Source: Earliella scabrosa (taxonomy: Eukaryota > Basidiomycota > Agaricomycetes > Polyporales > Polyporaceae). From it: a stretch of DNA of 64,000 nucleotides. This document shows positions 43,939-56,154 of the stretch, piece by piece. The notes beneath the pieces are model-generated. The model saw nothing but the letters and a program-made list of their open reading frames with translations. It did not search any database and had not been told where the DNA came from. Within the stretch, counting starts at the first letter, position 1, and every line of letters begins with the position of its first letter. Location of the stretch: positions 930,001-994,000 of the forward strand of contig JABYQQ010000002.1 of the NCBI GenBank assembly GCA_022605405.1, written 5' to 3'. The position numbers were made by a program, and so were the translations under genes.

Positions 43939-45209
43939 ATGGCCGCCCTCGCTTCGTGAGTTCTTGCTCTTGCTGCTCCCGGGTTGTCGGCTTATTCTGC
44001 ATCTCAGACTCCTCCCAAAGCCCTTGAACGCGCCTGTGGTCTCGGATGACGACGACGACGAGGTCCTGCAGGTCCAGGCACAACAGCAGGCCGGTCCTTC
44101 ACAGGCTGTGATCATTCGTCAGGCGGTGCCACCATATGGACAACGGAGAGGATGGAAGCTAACTTCACTAGAGGACCTCGGTGCGTGATGCAGTTCTGTG
44201 CAGGTTCGTGTCGTTTGACCGGCTCGCGGCTTGCAGGAGACATCTGGAGCGGCCGTCAGAGGACGAGGTGCAGGCGACCACGGAGAAGACTCGCGCCGCA
44301 CTCGACCGAAGCTCTCTTCGTGGCTACCGCCATACACGTGAAGAGGTCAGGCAACGCGCTCTCATGCAGCAGAAGCTCTCCGAGAAGGAGAAGGCGCAAA
44401 AGCAGGAGAATCTTCGTCTCCTCGCTCAGCGCGCGCGCGAAGAGCGTGCCGGGATTGCACCTCGCGCTGCCGAGGCAGCGAAACCAAGTGCCGAGCGCAC
44501 CGCCGCAATGCAGTCTTTCTTGGTGCGTACGGTTCCGGGAGTGAGTCGGATTTAGAGCCGTCCGAGGACGAGGAGGACGAGGAGGCGGCTAAGATCCGAG
44601 ACCAGATGCGTCAGGAGAAGAGGAGGGAACGCGAGCGCGAGATGCGCATGAGCAACATGGGCACGGAGCAGCGTGCGAACATGCTTGCTCGACAGCAGAA
44701 CCGTGATATCGGAGAAGATTGCGCTTGGTCTCGCGAAGCCGACCCTTTCCAAGGAGAGCACGCTGGACTCGCGGTTGTTCAACCAGGAGTCGCTCTCTGG
44801 CAGCTTCGCGGACGACGACGCATGCAACCTATATGACTGCCCGCTCTTCCACGGCTCGAGTGCCGCTGCGGCGATCTACAAGGCTCGCGGGAACATCTCC
44901 GAGGGCAACCAGGACTCGTTCGGCGGTGGCACCGAGGAAGGAATCGGCAAGGCTCTGGAGACCGACCGTTTCGAGCTTGGCGCCCCCCGCGTCGGCTTCG
45001 AAGGTGCCAACGAGCAGGAGGTCAGGGAGGGCCCCGTGCAGTTCGAGAAGGACTCCGGGGATGTCTTCGGGCTCAACAAGTTCCTCGACGAGGCGACGAG
45101 CGGCCGGAAACGCGGTCTTGACACCGAGGTGTAAGTGCGAGGATGCCTGACCTGAACCATACTGACGACGTTCCGTTCTGGCAGTGGCGGTTCGCGGAAC
45201 CGGCAGTAG
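43939..45209 (+). pseudogene. PRP45: SNW/SKIP-family splicing factor (PRP45) with central deletion
   Basis: SNW proteins act in the activated spliceosome and in transcription. Exon 1 (43939-43955, MAALA) joins exon 2 at 44008 across a 52-bp intron: LLPKPLNAPVVSDDDDDE, then the conserved AVPPYGQRRGWKLTSLEDL. The normal protein would continue with the long SNW core; here only LERPSEDEVQATTEKTRAAL remains before a jump to TREEVRQRALMQQKLSEKEK and ENLRLLAQRAREERAG. The C-terminal part is good: AAKIRDQMRQEKRREREREM, then, after a two-base loss at NRDI, EKIALGLAKPTLSKESTLDS, LFNQESLSGSFADDD, YKARGNISEG and KFLDEATSGRKRGLDTEV, with a final intron and a stop at 45207-45209. The missing core contains the SNWKN signature, so this copy is non-functional. 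Confidence 0.85.
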
Positions 45210-47046
45210 CTCGATCAGGTGGACCAGCGCGAGTCATGAGGCGGGGATGGACGAGGACCCTGACGTATGTGTTTGTCTTCGTGAGGCTGTTATGAGAGCA
45301 TGCCGACCTGCCGAACTTACATGCCGGAAACATTCTCAATGTATCCACCTCCCGACATCTGGGATGCACCAGAAATTCCATACACCATGTTTCTCAAATG
45401 AAGTCTTGATGTTTCCCTCGATACCATACGCATCATCATTTATTCACATCTCTGCATTATATCTACTATGTTGCTCGATGAACCCCTTCAGAAACATTGA
45501 TGTTGTGAGTACCGATTCGTTGAGGGAATTCGCGCGCGATTCATAGTTGTGATTCGCACCCGACTCGCCATTGTAATTCGCAAACGTACCTGCGGAGGTC
45601 CCCGTTGTTACGATCACAGTCAAGTCACTCTTCTCGCCGATCGTCATGCTCAACGAGCCCACGAGTTGAGGCTGTCTGGGATCGACCTTTCGAAGGTGAT
45701 CACCCCTCCACACATCCCTGCCCGCGCGCCGCCGGTTTTCGCTGCAAATCCTCTCCCCAAAGACGGTGGCGACGGCACAGCTCCCGCGTTGTCCGGCCGC
45801 CACAAGTATCACATATCGACAGAGGGTTTCTGAACGTCAGAGACGTTTGAGCACGCGATTCTTCCTGATTGAAAAGTTCAGAGACGGGGCCCGCGCCCTA
45901 TGCGCCCGCGACCAGGTGGGCGAGCCCAACATTACTGAGGTGCGATCACAGGTTAGCTACATGCGGGACATTAAGAAGGGCGCTGCGCACCGTTGACAGT
46001 CGTCGGAACCGGGCAACAACTCCGGCGGGACGTCATTCATCTGCACCGACGTCGGACCCTCCACAACCTTCGCATTTCAAAGACACGGCACTTCATGTTC
46101 GTGAAGGAGAACGTGCGGTGCAGGCGCGGATGAGGCACAGGGAAAGCCGTGTTGACCGTGAGCGTGGGCACGAGCGATTCAGACTCTAGGTGGCGGCGTC
46201 GCACGTGGAGATGTACTCGCTCATGGGGGAGGAGATTACAGGCGAAGGCCATAGCAAAGGAGGTGTTGAAGCTTCGAGGTGCGGGAGCGCAAAGGAAGGC
46301 GCGGGAGCGGAGGCGGCGGGCACGCTTGATGCGTCCGTATCGGTGGAGAGATTCATCTCGAGATTCAAGGATTGAGGACGGATCACGCAGCAGGATGTAT
46401 CGAATTGTCTGCGGAGATGCTTGTAAGCGACTCGGAATCGCGAATGGAGACAATAGACGGCTGCAGATAGCAAGCAAGCCTACCTGTTCTCGCGGAGCGA
46501 TGCCCTCGCTCTGAAGCGGCCGGAAGGGGGAGGTCACGTCCAGGCGGGCGGGAAGGGAGCGCAGATCCGTGTGGCCTCTTGTGTAGACGAGCATCGCCGA
46601 GGAGCGACGAGTCAGAGTTGCTGCAAGCGTCGCGCCCAGATGAACTGCGGCTGGAGCATCCAACTGGGTTATACGGATACGTACGTGTGGCCACGTTAGT
46701 ACCCACGGCCGCAGACTCGTATGATGGACAGTCGGTCGGAGATGGGCCGACGAGCCGCGCATCCACATCCTCCATATCGGCGCGGACGGTAGGCCTAGAT
46801 CTCGAGATGAAGTGGATGTTCGCCGTCCGGGATTTCGTTTCGCTTCGTGGCTGGGATCCGAGTTCGTCTCGAGCGTGTCTCGAGCGTCGATCGGAGCACC
46901 GCCAGCTGGGATGGATGTCCGCTGCGAGTGCGAATCAGGACGTGTGGCGCGGTGGCCGCCTAAGGACCGAGGGATGTGCGCACGGACGAACGTCCACGTC
47001 CACGTCCGCGGAGGCAGTAAATATAAACTGCAACAAGGAGACTGTC
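45210..47046. other. no firm gene
   Basis: A plus-strand piece at 45620-45830 (LSGIDLSKVITPPHIPARAP then PVFAANPLPKDGGDG) reads like coding sequence, but no second exon or family was found. The 46.0-46.9 kb part is GC-rich, with overlapping frames on both strands and no motif. Confidence 0.25.
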
Positions 47047-47049
47047 AGA

Positions 47050-48320
47050 CGATACGGTGCGCAGACACGCGCTCGCGTGTCTGCATCTCCAATACACCCG
47101 ACCTGGTCCACGACAATGTCGTAAGTCCCCTGGAGATCGGTTACGTCCCCGGTGGGAACGAGACTGCCGGAACTCATGATCCCGGCGCGGAAAAGGCCTT
47201 CTGGGTCTCCGCTGTTGGTGAGCATCTGCAGTGCGACCGAGATGGTCCCTGTGCTCTCGCGCCAGCTGTGTGCATGGAGATAGTCAGTAAGCCTCCGTGA
47301 ATGCGCTCAGAGTAAGCAGGGGGGCATCTCACATAGTGACTTTCGTTGGATCTCCACCGGACGCGGATATGTAATGACAGACCCGTCGGAGGGCGGCGCG
47401 CTCTGTCAACGGCCTCGCGTCAGAGCTGATGCGACTGTGAGGCGGTCGTAACACACCCACGATTGTGCAGACCAAAATTCTCTAGACCCGCTTCCCTTAC
47501 CTCACCACCGAGGAAGCCAAACACATTGAGACTGAAGGATACAGTTCAAAGGTTAGATTTTTGTGTGAATCATGCAGCAACAGTCAAATTTACCGGTAGT
47601 TGATCGCGACAAAGATGATCGATTCACCAATGTCGATGGACCTCTGCACGACGGCAGATCCGTTGTATATAGTGTTGTGGTCGTACGTGCGAGGTATCAG
47701 CTCAAGAGTGTCGAGAAGCCAGATAGATAGATGGGGCTACTTACATAGCATTCGAGCCCAGAGCGAAGCCGCCGCCGTGTATCTACTGCGAGTATACCTT
47801 CAATTGCCGTGCGCACAGGCAGCGCCACGCGCGGTACTCACAAATAGCACGGGAAGCTTCGTGTCGGCAGATATATTCGCGGCACGGATCACGTTGAGAT
47901 TCAGACCTGTGTTGGCATGAGTTTACAGTAGCAGCTCGATGTACGTGACTCATCACTTACAGTCTTCGCTCTGCGGCACGTCACGGTTCTCAATGAACGC
48001 GCTGACCAACGGCGCGACGTCCTGGAGGAGCTCAGGAGGAACGTTGGGCTCGAGCGGTAGCGGCTGCTGAATGCGTTGATTCCCGAATGCCGTTGTACGA
48101 CGTCAAAAGCTTGGGAAGGGCGAGGCGATGCTCATCCGTGCTGCAGATACATAATGTGGTCAGGGAGGACATCGAGTGGGGAAGAACAGCCGGCCGGGGA
48201 CTCACGGGGACTGTGCGAACGGGATCCCTAGGTAGCTCTCTACAGAGCCGCGGTACGGTAGCTGCGTCAAGGCGGACAGTCGGGCCATCGTCAAACGCAG
48301 GGGCAAGCGGGAGATGGAGG
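47050..48320 (-). pseudogene. type B carboxylesterase/lipase, truncated, altered nucleophile elbow
   Basis: Such enzymes are usually secreted and hydrolyse esters. Exon pieces in order on the minus strand: DDGPTVRLD and, one base out of phase, SVESYLGIPFAQSP; PPELLQDVAPLVSAFIENRD and VPQSEDC; LNLNVIRAANISADTKLPVL; the oxyanion loop IHGGGFALGSNA (a TAG sits where Trp is usual unless the acceptor is three bases later); AVVQRSIDIGESIIFVAINY; LNVFGFLGGE; GLHNRERAALRRVCHYISAS and GGDPTKVTI; then WRESTGTISVALQMLTNSG, where family members have GESAG; and GLFRAGIMSSGSLVPTGDVT down to about 47050. The C-terminal half with the catalytic Glu and His is missing. The first Gly of the elbow is Arg. Inactive copy. 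Confidence 0.75.
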
Positions 48321-49615
48321 GTTGGGCGGGAGTTGCATGGTGGCGGTATTCTCCCGAGTGGAAGATCCCCATCTCGTCGCATGCGCCGATTGGGGAAAGC
48401 GGAGGAGAGCGTGCGCTGGCAGGATGGATATACCCTGGCTGCTCGTGCTCCTCTGGAACCCGTGCAACCAATTCCAGGCGCCACTTTGAGCCAGCACCAT
48501 CGGCGAGCTGGAGCGAGTGCACGGAGGAGGGCAAGCAGATCTACCTCCGGCACTGCTTCCAGGACATCCAGCAGATCGTCGCCCGGGAAGCGGCCGTAGG
48601 CGGGGGAGCTCAAGGACGAGCTGCGGAGGATGAGCAAGTGGCGTGAACAGCCGCGATTTGGAGCTGGATTCGGAGCAACAGTACGTCGCGCAGGGGGTCG
48701 ACATGCTCATCGGTCAGCGGGCGCAGGTCATCATCGGGAACGGGGTGAGTAGTCGCTTTGCTGTCTCCGTGCGTGGCGTATCGAGTTCATACTGCCAGGC
48801 GGCGTTGTCCGACGTCTGACGAGTGCGGTGTCTGCAGCGAGCGCAGAAATGAGAGGAGACGAGGAGCAGCAATGAGGGCAGCTGAGGGTGGCAGTCGCTG
48901 GTCGCTGTTAGCTATATGAGGTGATCGCTGATGCTCGCAGCGAGTCGTCCATGTTGATACTGTTATCGTCGCGTTGAATAAGCCTAGGAGGTGTCGATCA
49001 GTCAGTGCTATCTGTGCGAGGCAATTGAGAAGACATGACAAGTGACGCTTACAGCGCATCCGAACTACCCCAGTCGTGATCCGCATCAATCCGCTATCGT
49101 CAACGGTATGCGTCACAGTGCACCGGCGCTGCTGAGAGCAACGGACGACGCCGCTGTAAGACAGGGAGGGATCGCAGCGAGAACTGTTGTTCAGCATGTG
49201 TCAGCGCGGCCTGAGTTGTGAGTAGGCATGGTTGTTAGCAATGTTGTGTGAAAGGCAGCGTTAACAAATGGTCCGAGACCATAAACTCACGCTCTTGATA
49301 GCGATCTCGACCAGCGAGACAAGAACTAGGCAGAAGAACAGAATCAGTGACATCACAGTTCAATGTGGACGAGTCTTGCGTACGTTACATCGTCCCAATA
49401 CGCGATCTTCTGTACGAGAGGTCAGCGTAGGCGGCATGGCTATAGCAAACACTATCGTAAGAATAGCCTGCTGCGGCGTGGCCGTTGCGTCATGAGTCTC
49501 CGGTCGATGAGGAACAAGTGAAAGTCAATCAAGAAGATACGTTGCTAGAGCGTCAGATCTACTACATCACGGACTATCACTTCGAGACGAGCACCTCCCG
49601 AGTCTGGGGACAGAT
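48321..49615. other. no recognised gene
   Basis: Upstream of the esterase remnant; frames on both strands without motifs. Confidence 0.25.
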
Positions 49616-50140
49616 TCATGCGGAGACCTTGAAGTCATGAATAGTCAATCCATACAACTTGAAGAACTTGTCCCTCCACCTGCGTACACGGCTGGTCAGC
49701 AGGATAGACGAGGAGACTGCGGATGCACTCACTGGAGTTTCAGGTAGTCCGGTACAACGTCCCGTGGGGCGTAAAGTCGCTTCTTTCCCTGACGATACAC
49801 TCAGTGATTTCATCCGAGATAGACCGCCCAGTACTCACCTTGAAGAGATAGAACCCCTGGCCTTCCGAACTCGTATCACCCCACAGCGGGTCGAACGATC
49901 CTCCTTCCCCGCTAAAACCAGCGTCACGCAAAGCCTGCGCTGGGTAAGCCTATGCAATCAGCACGCCGTAGTGTTATACTCACCTTGGTGACCTGTTTGA
50001 ACGTGATCTTTGTCTTCGAGATCCCATACATCGCGGCGATTACCTGCACGAATGATTGCTGAGATCAAGGAGGCGGATATTGGCAAGAAGAGATATACTT
50101 CGTATGTCTCAGAGCTGACAGGAATGAAGATCATCGTTGT
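49616..50140 (-). other. two or three exons of an unrecognised gene
   Basis: Minus strand: VIAAMYGISKTKITFKQVTK (ending at a GTGAGT donor near 49982), then from an acceptor near 49938 ALRDAGFSGEGGSFDPLWGD and EGQGFYLFK (donor near 49838), and a possible last exon RWRDKFFKLYGLTIHDFKVS ending at 49616. The first two exons join in phase 0. The residue pattern looks genuinely coding, but I cannot name the family. Confidence 0.4.
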
Positions 50141-53100
50141 AGAGAGAGAGAGAGGATGAATCGGGTTACGGATGAGGCTGCCTGGTAGTGAGATGCGAGA
50201 GCGAATCCGAATCTCCGCTCCTTGGTCTAAATGGCGTAGGCGCCAGTATAGGCGCGCCTGCCACAGACGAATCTTGCCTTCATCGCCGAGTTGTCTGTTC
50301 CTCGCTCTGCTCCAATATCTCCTGGGCTTCGCGTCACCACGTCCTTGCGGCAGCACGGCCTCTTTGGGAGATTCCGATGATTAGGGAAGGGCGGCCCCAG
50401 GGAGGTAGTTTGTTAATGCTGAGGCGACTCGGATAACAAGCGGGAGGTACGTACCTGTAAGTGAGACTCGTTCGTCCTGTGCTTGTACACACAGCCACGC
50501 CTTGCACAACATGCCCCTTCATCCTCCATCCTACCTTTTGTGCCATGCAAGAGCTATAACGACGTATGACAGTCGACGAATCGTTCAGATCACAGATCGG
50601 TCTTGCAGGCCAATCACAAGACCATCCCGAATCTCTATCCCTTAACGTCGACGTCCTACTTACCGAGCGATGCTCTACTTACCGGGCACCGTTCATCTAA
50701 CACCTCCCACTCGCTGATCATCCCGATCATCCCCTCTGCCCTCCAAATAGTTGTCAACTGCGCCCTACATCATCGTTCATGGGCCACGTACCACTTCTGG
50801 AACCATCTCAACCAGCCTCCCTGTCTCTGTGCCGCCCCGCCATCGTTTAGATACTTACTCTATGCATTTCTCGGCCACGATGTGCAGTACACTCTCGAGA
50901 AGTATGGTTCTGCTCAGCCCTCCTACGATGGAAGTAACGCGTTACCAATGGTATAGAGACGTCCCAGACTTCGTCTTAACAGAACGTAGCGAACTATTGC
51001 ATCATGAAGTCAGTACCTGTTGTCCTTCGTGACGACCAAGAAACATACCCTACAAGATCCAATACAGGTGTACCAGGTGTCAACTTTAACGCTGCTTTAT
51101 CTACGCGGAATAACGGGGCATTCCTGCTCTGCCAACGTAATCTATCCGAGCACTGTCTGGCTAGTCGGTCGACGAACGAAGCCCAGGGAAGGAGCCTACG
51201 TAGTTTGGAATACACGACGCAGGAACCGTACGGTCGTACTATGAATGCGCACCTGCCGTCCGCATGCGTGGGCAGCACGCCGACGGAGATGCGCAACCAT
51301 CACACCTGCCGGATGCAGGTTCGGGAGCGCGATAGCCATGACACTTGGAAACGCCCCAAGTTGCACAACGCAAGCATCGGCCCGTAGACGTGAGCAGACA
51401 GCCAAGAGCCACTACCGCGTCGGCAGACTCAATGCCCATCATGCTCAATGGCCAACAACCACGCAACGCAGCGGATCATCGATCTCTGGCCCCCGGATCC
51501 CGGACGATCCATGCGCAGATGCGCAGGCCAGGGTCTCACGCTGAGTCGTGCGGAGGTGAAGGTGAAGGCGCGGTGGAGCGGTTCCCAGCCCGTCGGAGCG
51601 GTTCCCAGCTCGGGAGGGCGAGCTCGGGGTCCCCGACGAGGCCGAGCCAGACGAGACCGGGACCGAGCCGCTCGACGAGGCTGAGAGCGCGGGCGGGCCT
51701 TGGGGCTAGCCTACCAACATGATAGTTCAGTAGACGTAGCAGGATGCCAGGGGACAAGCAAGTCAAGTCCGGCATTCGCAATCAATCATGATAATAAGTT
51801 ATTGTATTAGCGCAGCGCGAACCCTCAAAATGAAGTTATACATACCTACCGGTTGCGTGACCAGCGGAAGACGGATGAGGCTTGCTGGAGCCATTGATGG
51901 TCTGACGGGACTTCTCGACAAGGTCTAGACCCCTCGAAGCTGCACACACGAACGGTGAGCATGCTCTTACGGCGATGCAGAGAAGATCACAAAGGACGGC
52001 TTACCGTTCACGCGAGCGGTTGGAGAGCGTAAGGAAGCTGACCTCGACGCTGCGCACGGCAGACACGCTCCCCGACGCGGTGGTGCGCCACGCAAACCAG
52101 AGAGTTGAAAAGTGTGTCGCATGGAGTAGCCGATGGTGTTAAACAACTTGGAGAGTAACGAGGCGAAATGGGACGCGTCCCAACAGCCTTAGACGGCCAA
52201 GCTGAGTATACGCTGCATTCTGGATGAAGCGCGATTTGCTTCCGATGCTCTGGCTCTTGTTCTTACACGACATCCAGGGATTTGCCTTCCAGGCAGATCG
52301 GAGACGCCAGTGGTCCTCGAGCACCGGTAGTTCGTCCTCAGCAGCGCTCGCGACACCACGTTCGGCAGTCCATACCGTCTTCTTCGATATTCTGGACTCT
52401 ATGTGGGCCAGTCGTCGCGTTTACGCGGGGAGACGCGAAATATGTGACGGTCGGACACAACCTCTGAATATCACGGCGAGAACGCGCATAGAAACTATTC
52501 CAGAGTTGAGTGCGCGATGATTGGGCAATCTACAAGACTCACTCGCAAGATACGTTGAAGCAGACGCCGTAGGAGCCAGGCGTCTTCATCGTGATGAACG
52601 TCCGAAGTCGACTACTGCGGTCAGCTGGCAACAAACGATTAATCTGGAATCACATACGATGAACACGGCACATACTGAGTCTTCCACGACTCTTCGAACG
52701 ACATGGCCATGAGATTGGGTTAGAGACTTGCGACGGTAAATCTTTCACTCTATTGGAGGGTTAGTTACGGATAAACGGAAGATCTTGTTTCGGACAGCAG
52801 CGCCAGTGGAGCTGCGCGTCGAGAAGATCGTGAAAAACTGGATGATCGCATGGTCAATAGAGGAATTTGGACTGACATTCAGGGCATGGGAGAGAGCGGC
52901 TCCATCAACTTTCGTACAAAGACTGTGTTGAACGAATATCACGCTATGGCGCGCGCGCTCACATCGCCGCGGACGGAGGATCGCAGGATGGAGAACGCGC
53001 AGTAGTTAATCGTGGCAGACGCACTCCGAACGAGAGCGCAAGACGTGGATAATCCAGATGCGGAAGGGAACGACAAGTTGGGGAGAGAGGGGAGACTCAC

Positions 53101-53790
53101 CTCGCGCAATGCCTGCATCGGAGGCCGTAATGTTGGCCACAGCGCTTTAGCCATGCGCGCACGGTGAGGACTCCTTATGGGGGAGAGCTGGACGTATAGC
53201 GACGTGGATGGAGAACTGGGGGAGGGGAGACGACGATTCGAGACGAATCTGAGGGAGGGGATGCACTCATCCCTCGTGCAGTTCATCCGTGGGGGGCGGG
53301 TGGGGGGGCGAAAGAGAGGGGAGGTTTGGCCTCGGAGGCTTGGGATGGGGTACAAGAGACGGGGAGCCTGCGACCGCCGATGCGGCATGTGGTGCCAGCG
53401 CTTGGAGAAGTGCCCCGATTGGTCCAACGTGGTGAGCGCGACGCGGAAGGATTGCCGTATTAAGAACTCATCAAGGCACCATCTGAAGGCCTCGGCCCTG
53501 AGACCTGAGGCTTGAACGTCCCATGCTGGTCCCATGTCAGCGATCGTTAATATCTGATCAAGCGAGCAATACTCACCAGTCAGAATGCATGTGGAGGTTT
53601 GAGGAGCTCATTCGTGTCTGCGGTACTCCATAGGAACTACGGTCAGCGGCATCAATCCATGCTTACTCTGCATTCCTACGTCGGTCAGCTGTACTCATGA
53701 ACCGTTTAACGCAGACTCTGCGACATGGTCTACATCACGTTCACCGACGAACCGCAAGGACGGGGCGCATATGGGCCGACGATATCGCTG
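50141..53790. other. 3.6 kb with no recognised gene
   Basis: Many short overlapping frames on both strands. A minus-strand frame from 53535 to 52939 is rich in Arg, Pro and Ser and may be chance. 51540-51690 is very GC-rich with a twice-repeated CGGTTCCCAGC word. No transposon ends, RNA gene or splice chain could be supported. Confidence 0.3.
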
Positions 53791-53799
53791 CCAGCTGGT

Positions 53800-54690
53800 A
53801 AGTCCGATGAACATGTTCAAGTGTTGTGTGAGCGATAGACGGCATTCGAACGCCGGCTGGAGTTGGTCCGAATGGACAGCGATCGAGAGGCGCCCTGCGA
53901 CGCTCCGTAATGCTGGACCCCCTTCCGCCAATTAGCTGTTGGGTGGAGAGCGCAAGCACATCGTCGCTGCCGCTGCTGAGGGCCACGCCGAGGTCTCTGC
54001 ACTCATGGTCCCCCCGGGCACTCGTAGCGTCGATTCGTACTCTCTCTATGTTCCTAAGTCAATCAGAGCTCAATCAGCCTAACTAACGACTCCCTCCTGC
54101 GCAGCCCCGTGGGTATGGCCTATCGCTTCCCGCCCCCCAGCCCGAACGGCGTGGACATAGGCCGACGCGCTCGCCGGTGAGTCTCAACATATTGAGGTAT
54201 TGCCTGAGTGAAACGATGGATTCGGAATGGACGTCGAGCGACGGATGGCCCCCGATCTGCGACGCTCTAGAATGCCGGCAATTCGACCCCGCTCGCCCGA
54301 CTCGCATTCGGGGAGAGACGTCGATGCGGTTGCTGAGGGTGGCGCGGATGGGCGGGTCATCCGATGGCTCGAGCTCGTGCGAGGCTCCACTCAGATGAGC
54401 GTGCATAACGCTAGATGCCCTGTCGCTGTGATCGCATATGGACAGTCCCCGCCCCGCGACGGTTCAGAATGTCCGCGATCCGACTCCTCGCCCCCGATTC
54501 GCTGTCGGGCGGCGTGGGAGGACTCCAGGAGGCGATAGGTGGACATGCTCGTGACGGTCCCCACCCTGAGACGCCCCGACTGGCTGTCGGGTGGAGACGT
54601 TGGTGGCATGCTGAGGGTGTCCCAGGAGCGCATGGGTGCGACATGCTCGCGTCCATCTCGTGCGAGCATGCACATCTCTCGGCGGACTGT
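53800..54690. repeat. degenerate long repeats (about four units)
   Basis: Related segments occur near 53860-53990, 54230-54350, 54440-54530 and 54560-54640. On the minus strand they read variations of ESGxRxRIAxILxRR (ESGERGRIAGILERRRSGAI, ESGARSRIADILNRRGAGTV, LIGGRGSSITERRRAP). Spacing is irregular. Whether this was once a repeat protein or a non-coding duplication cannot be told. Confidence 0.4.
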
Positions 54691-56023
54691 CCGAGTACCG
54701 GTTCGTCACGCTATGTCCGAGGTGGTGCCCGCGCGCAATCATCGGTCCCACGATTCCTGAGCCCCATGCGTGATCTCTGCGGTGCTCGCCACACCTCCTC
54801 GCCCGATGCTTACTTCCAGACAGTCATGCTGAGCCGGCGAGTGCCCGTTGTCGCCGCGTTCATGCAGTTCGTACCGATGTGTCAGGGTCCAGACCTGGCG
54901 TAGACGATCCCGACGATTTCAACATCGACGGCCATTGCCGTTGGTGTTTGACGCTGTCTACCACAGACCTGGGGTCGACCACACCCCTAGATGGATGCAG
55001 CCGGCTCCTGGCTGACGACTCGACGTCTAGTACGAGCAGTGCAAGACCGGGCGACCGAACGAGCGGTGCTCCTTGTCATCTCCCGTACTCCGCTGACGGT
55101 CCTTTCACAGGGTGTCGTCTCTCAATCTACCGGAGATTGTGCGTGTCGGGGCGTTGTGTGCCGCGAAGTTCGCCTATCCGTTCAACGGTGGGGCATACAT
55201 AGGCACTGTAGCTAGCTTGCCCGCGAGTCCATCTCAATTGTACTGCAATCATCACACGCTATAACACCACGAACGTCCGACCTCTGAGACACCACGAACG
55301 TCCGATCTCTGAGAAGCTATCAATTGTTCCTATCCCGCTGTTCAGCTCAAGACTGGACCGTAAACGTGGACGCATATCAAACACCCGAATTCACCTCAGA
55401 GACTCGCACGCAGACTGCATCTACGAGGGCCGCGGCTCGCAAGAATTCGTCCAGGGCATCTCAGCTGTCGATGGTGTGAGTGCTTCTGGGACAATACTCC
55501 GTAAGAACTCACTGTCATCAGCAAGTTCGTAGACTTGGGGCTGTCACGGCGATTGGTTCCCGCACCCGTTGGTGATATATTGTGGCCTGGATCACTCATC
55601 TGTGAGTTCCCTTCGACGGTTGCTTTGCATAGACCATGCGCTCGTGGTTCTCTAACACGATGCGCGTAGGTCCCATGCATACGCAACGTGTGTTCTAGCC
55701 AATGGGGCCGAATCTGCGCCCTCATGATCTCAACCCTTGGTCGCCGCACAGTGCCAAGTGGAGCCGCGGCGACCGCGCAGTCCTTTCCATAGTCGCCTTA
55801 TTCCTGAAACCAGAGTGGCCGGTCCCCACGAGCTCTGAGCGCATGCCATACGCGTTATGCTGTCACTTCGGTGGCGCCACCCTCTCGCGATACCAAGGCC
55901 CGAAGTGCGCCGAGCGAGGAGTCGTCGTGACGTGGACTCATATCTCTTTCCCCGCGGTGTCCCTGCGCCCTCAAATTGCCCTCCATGGCTGTCCGATGGC
56001 TCCGTGCCGTTGGCAAGCTGGTC
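54691..56023. other. no recognised gene apart from a short tandem repeat
   Basis: Frames at 54879-55215 and 55396-56079 carry no motif. The end of the stretch is the leader of the KDZ pseudogene. Confidence 0.3.
55264..55313 (+). repeat. 25-bp tandem duplication
   Basis: ACACCACGAACGTCCGACCT... is repeated directly with one mismatch (55264-55288 and 55289-55313). Confidence 0.9.
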
Positions 56024-56154
56024 ATGAAGCGCCCTCGCAAGAAGACCGCCGTCGAGTTCTATGCCCCGTCCGACGATGAGGCCTCCGACTTCGACAGTGA
56101 CACCGGACGCTGCTCTCGACCGAAACACGCTCACGACGACTGGGGGAGGCTCTA

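Noticed and set aside
46037..46768. 243-codon minus-strand frame
   Set aside because: Arg/Pro/Leu/Ser-rich with no motif and overlapped by equally open frames on the other strand.
47930..48010. Trp-to-stop change in the esterase as proof of inactivation
   Set aside because: An acceptor three bases downstream would remove the TAG, so this alone is not conclusive; truncation and the altered elbow are stronger evidence.
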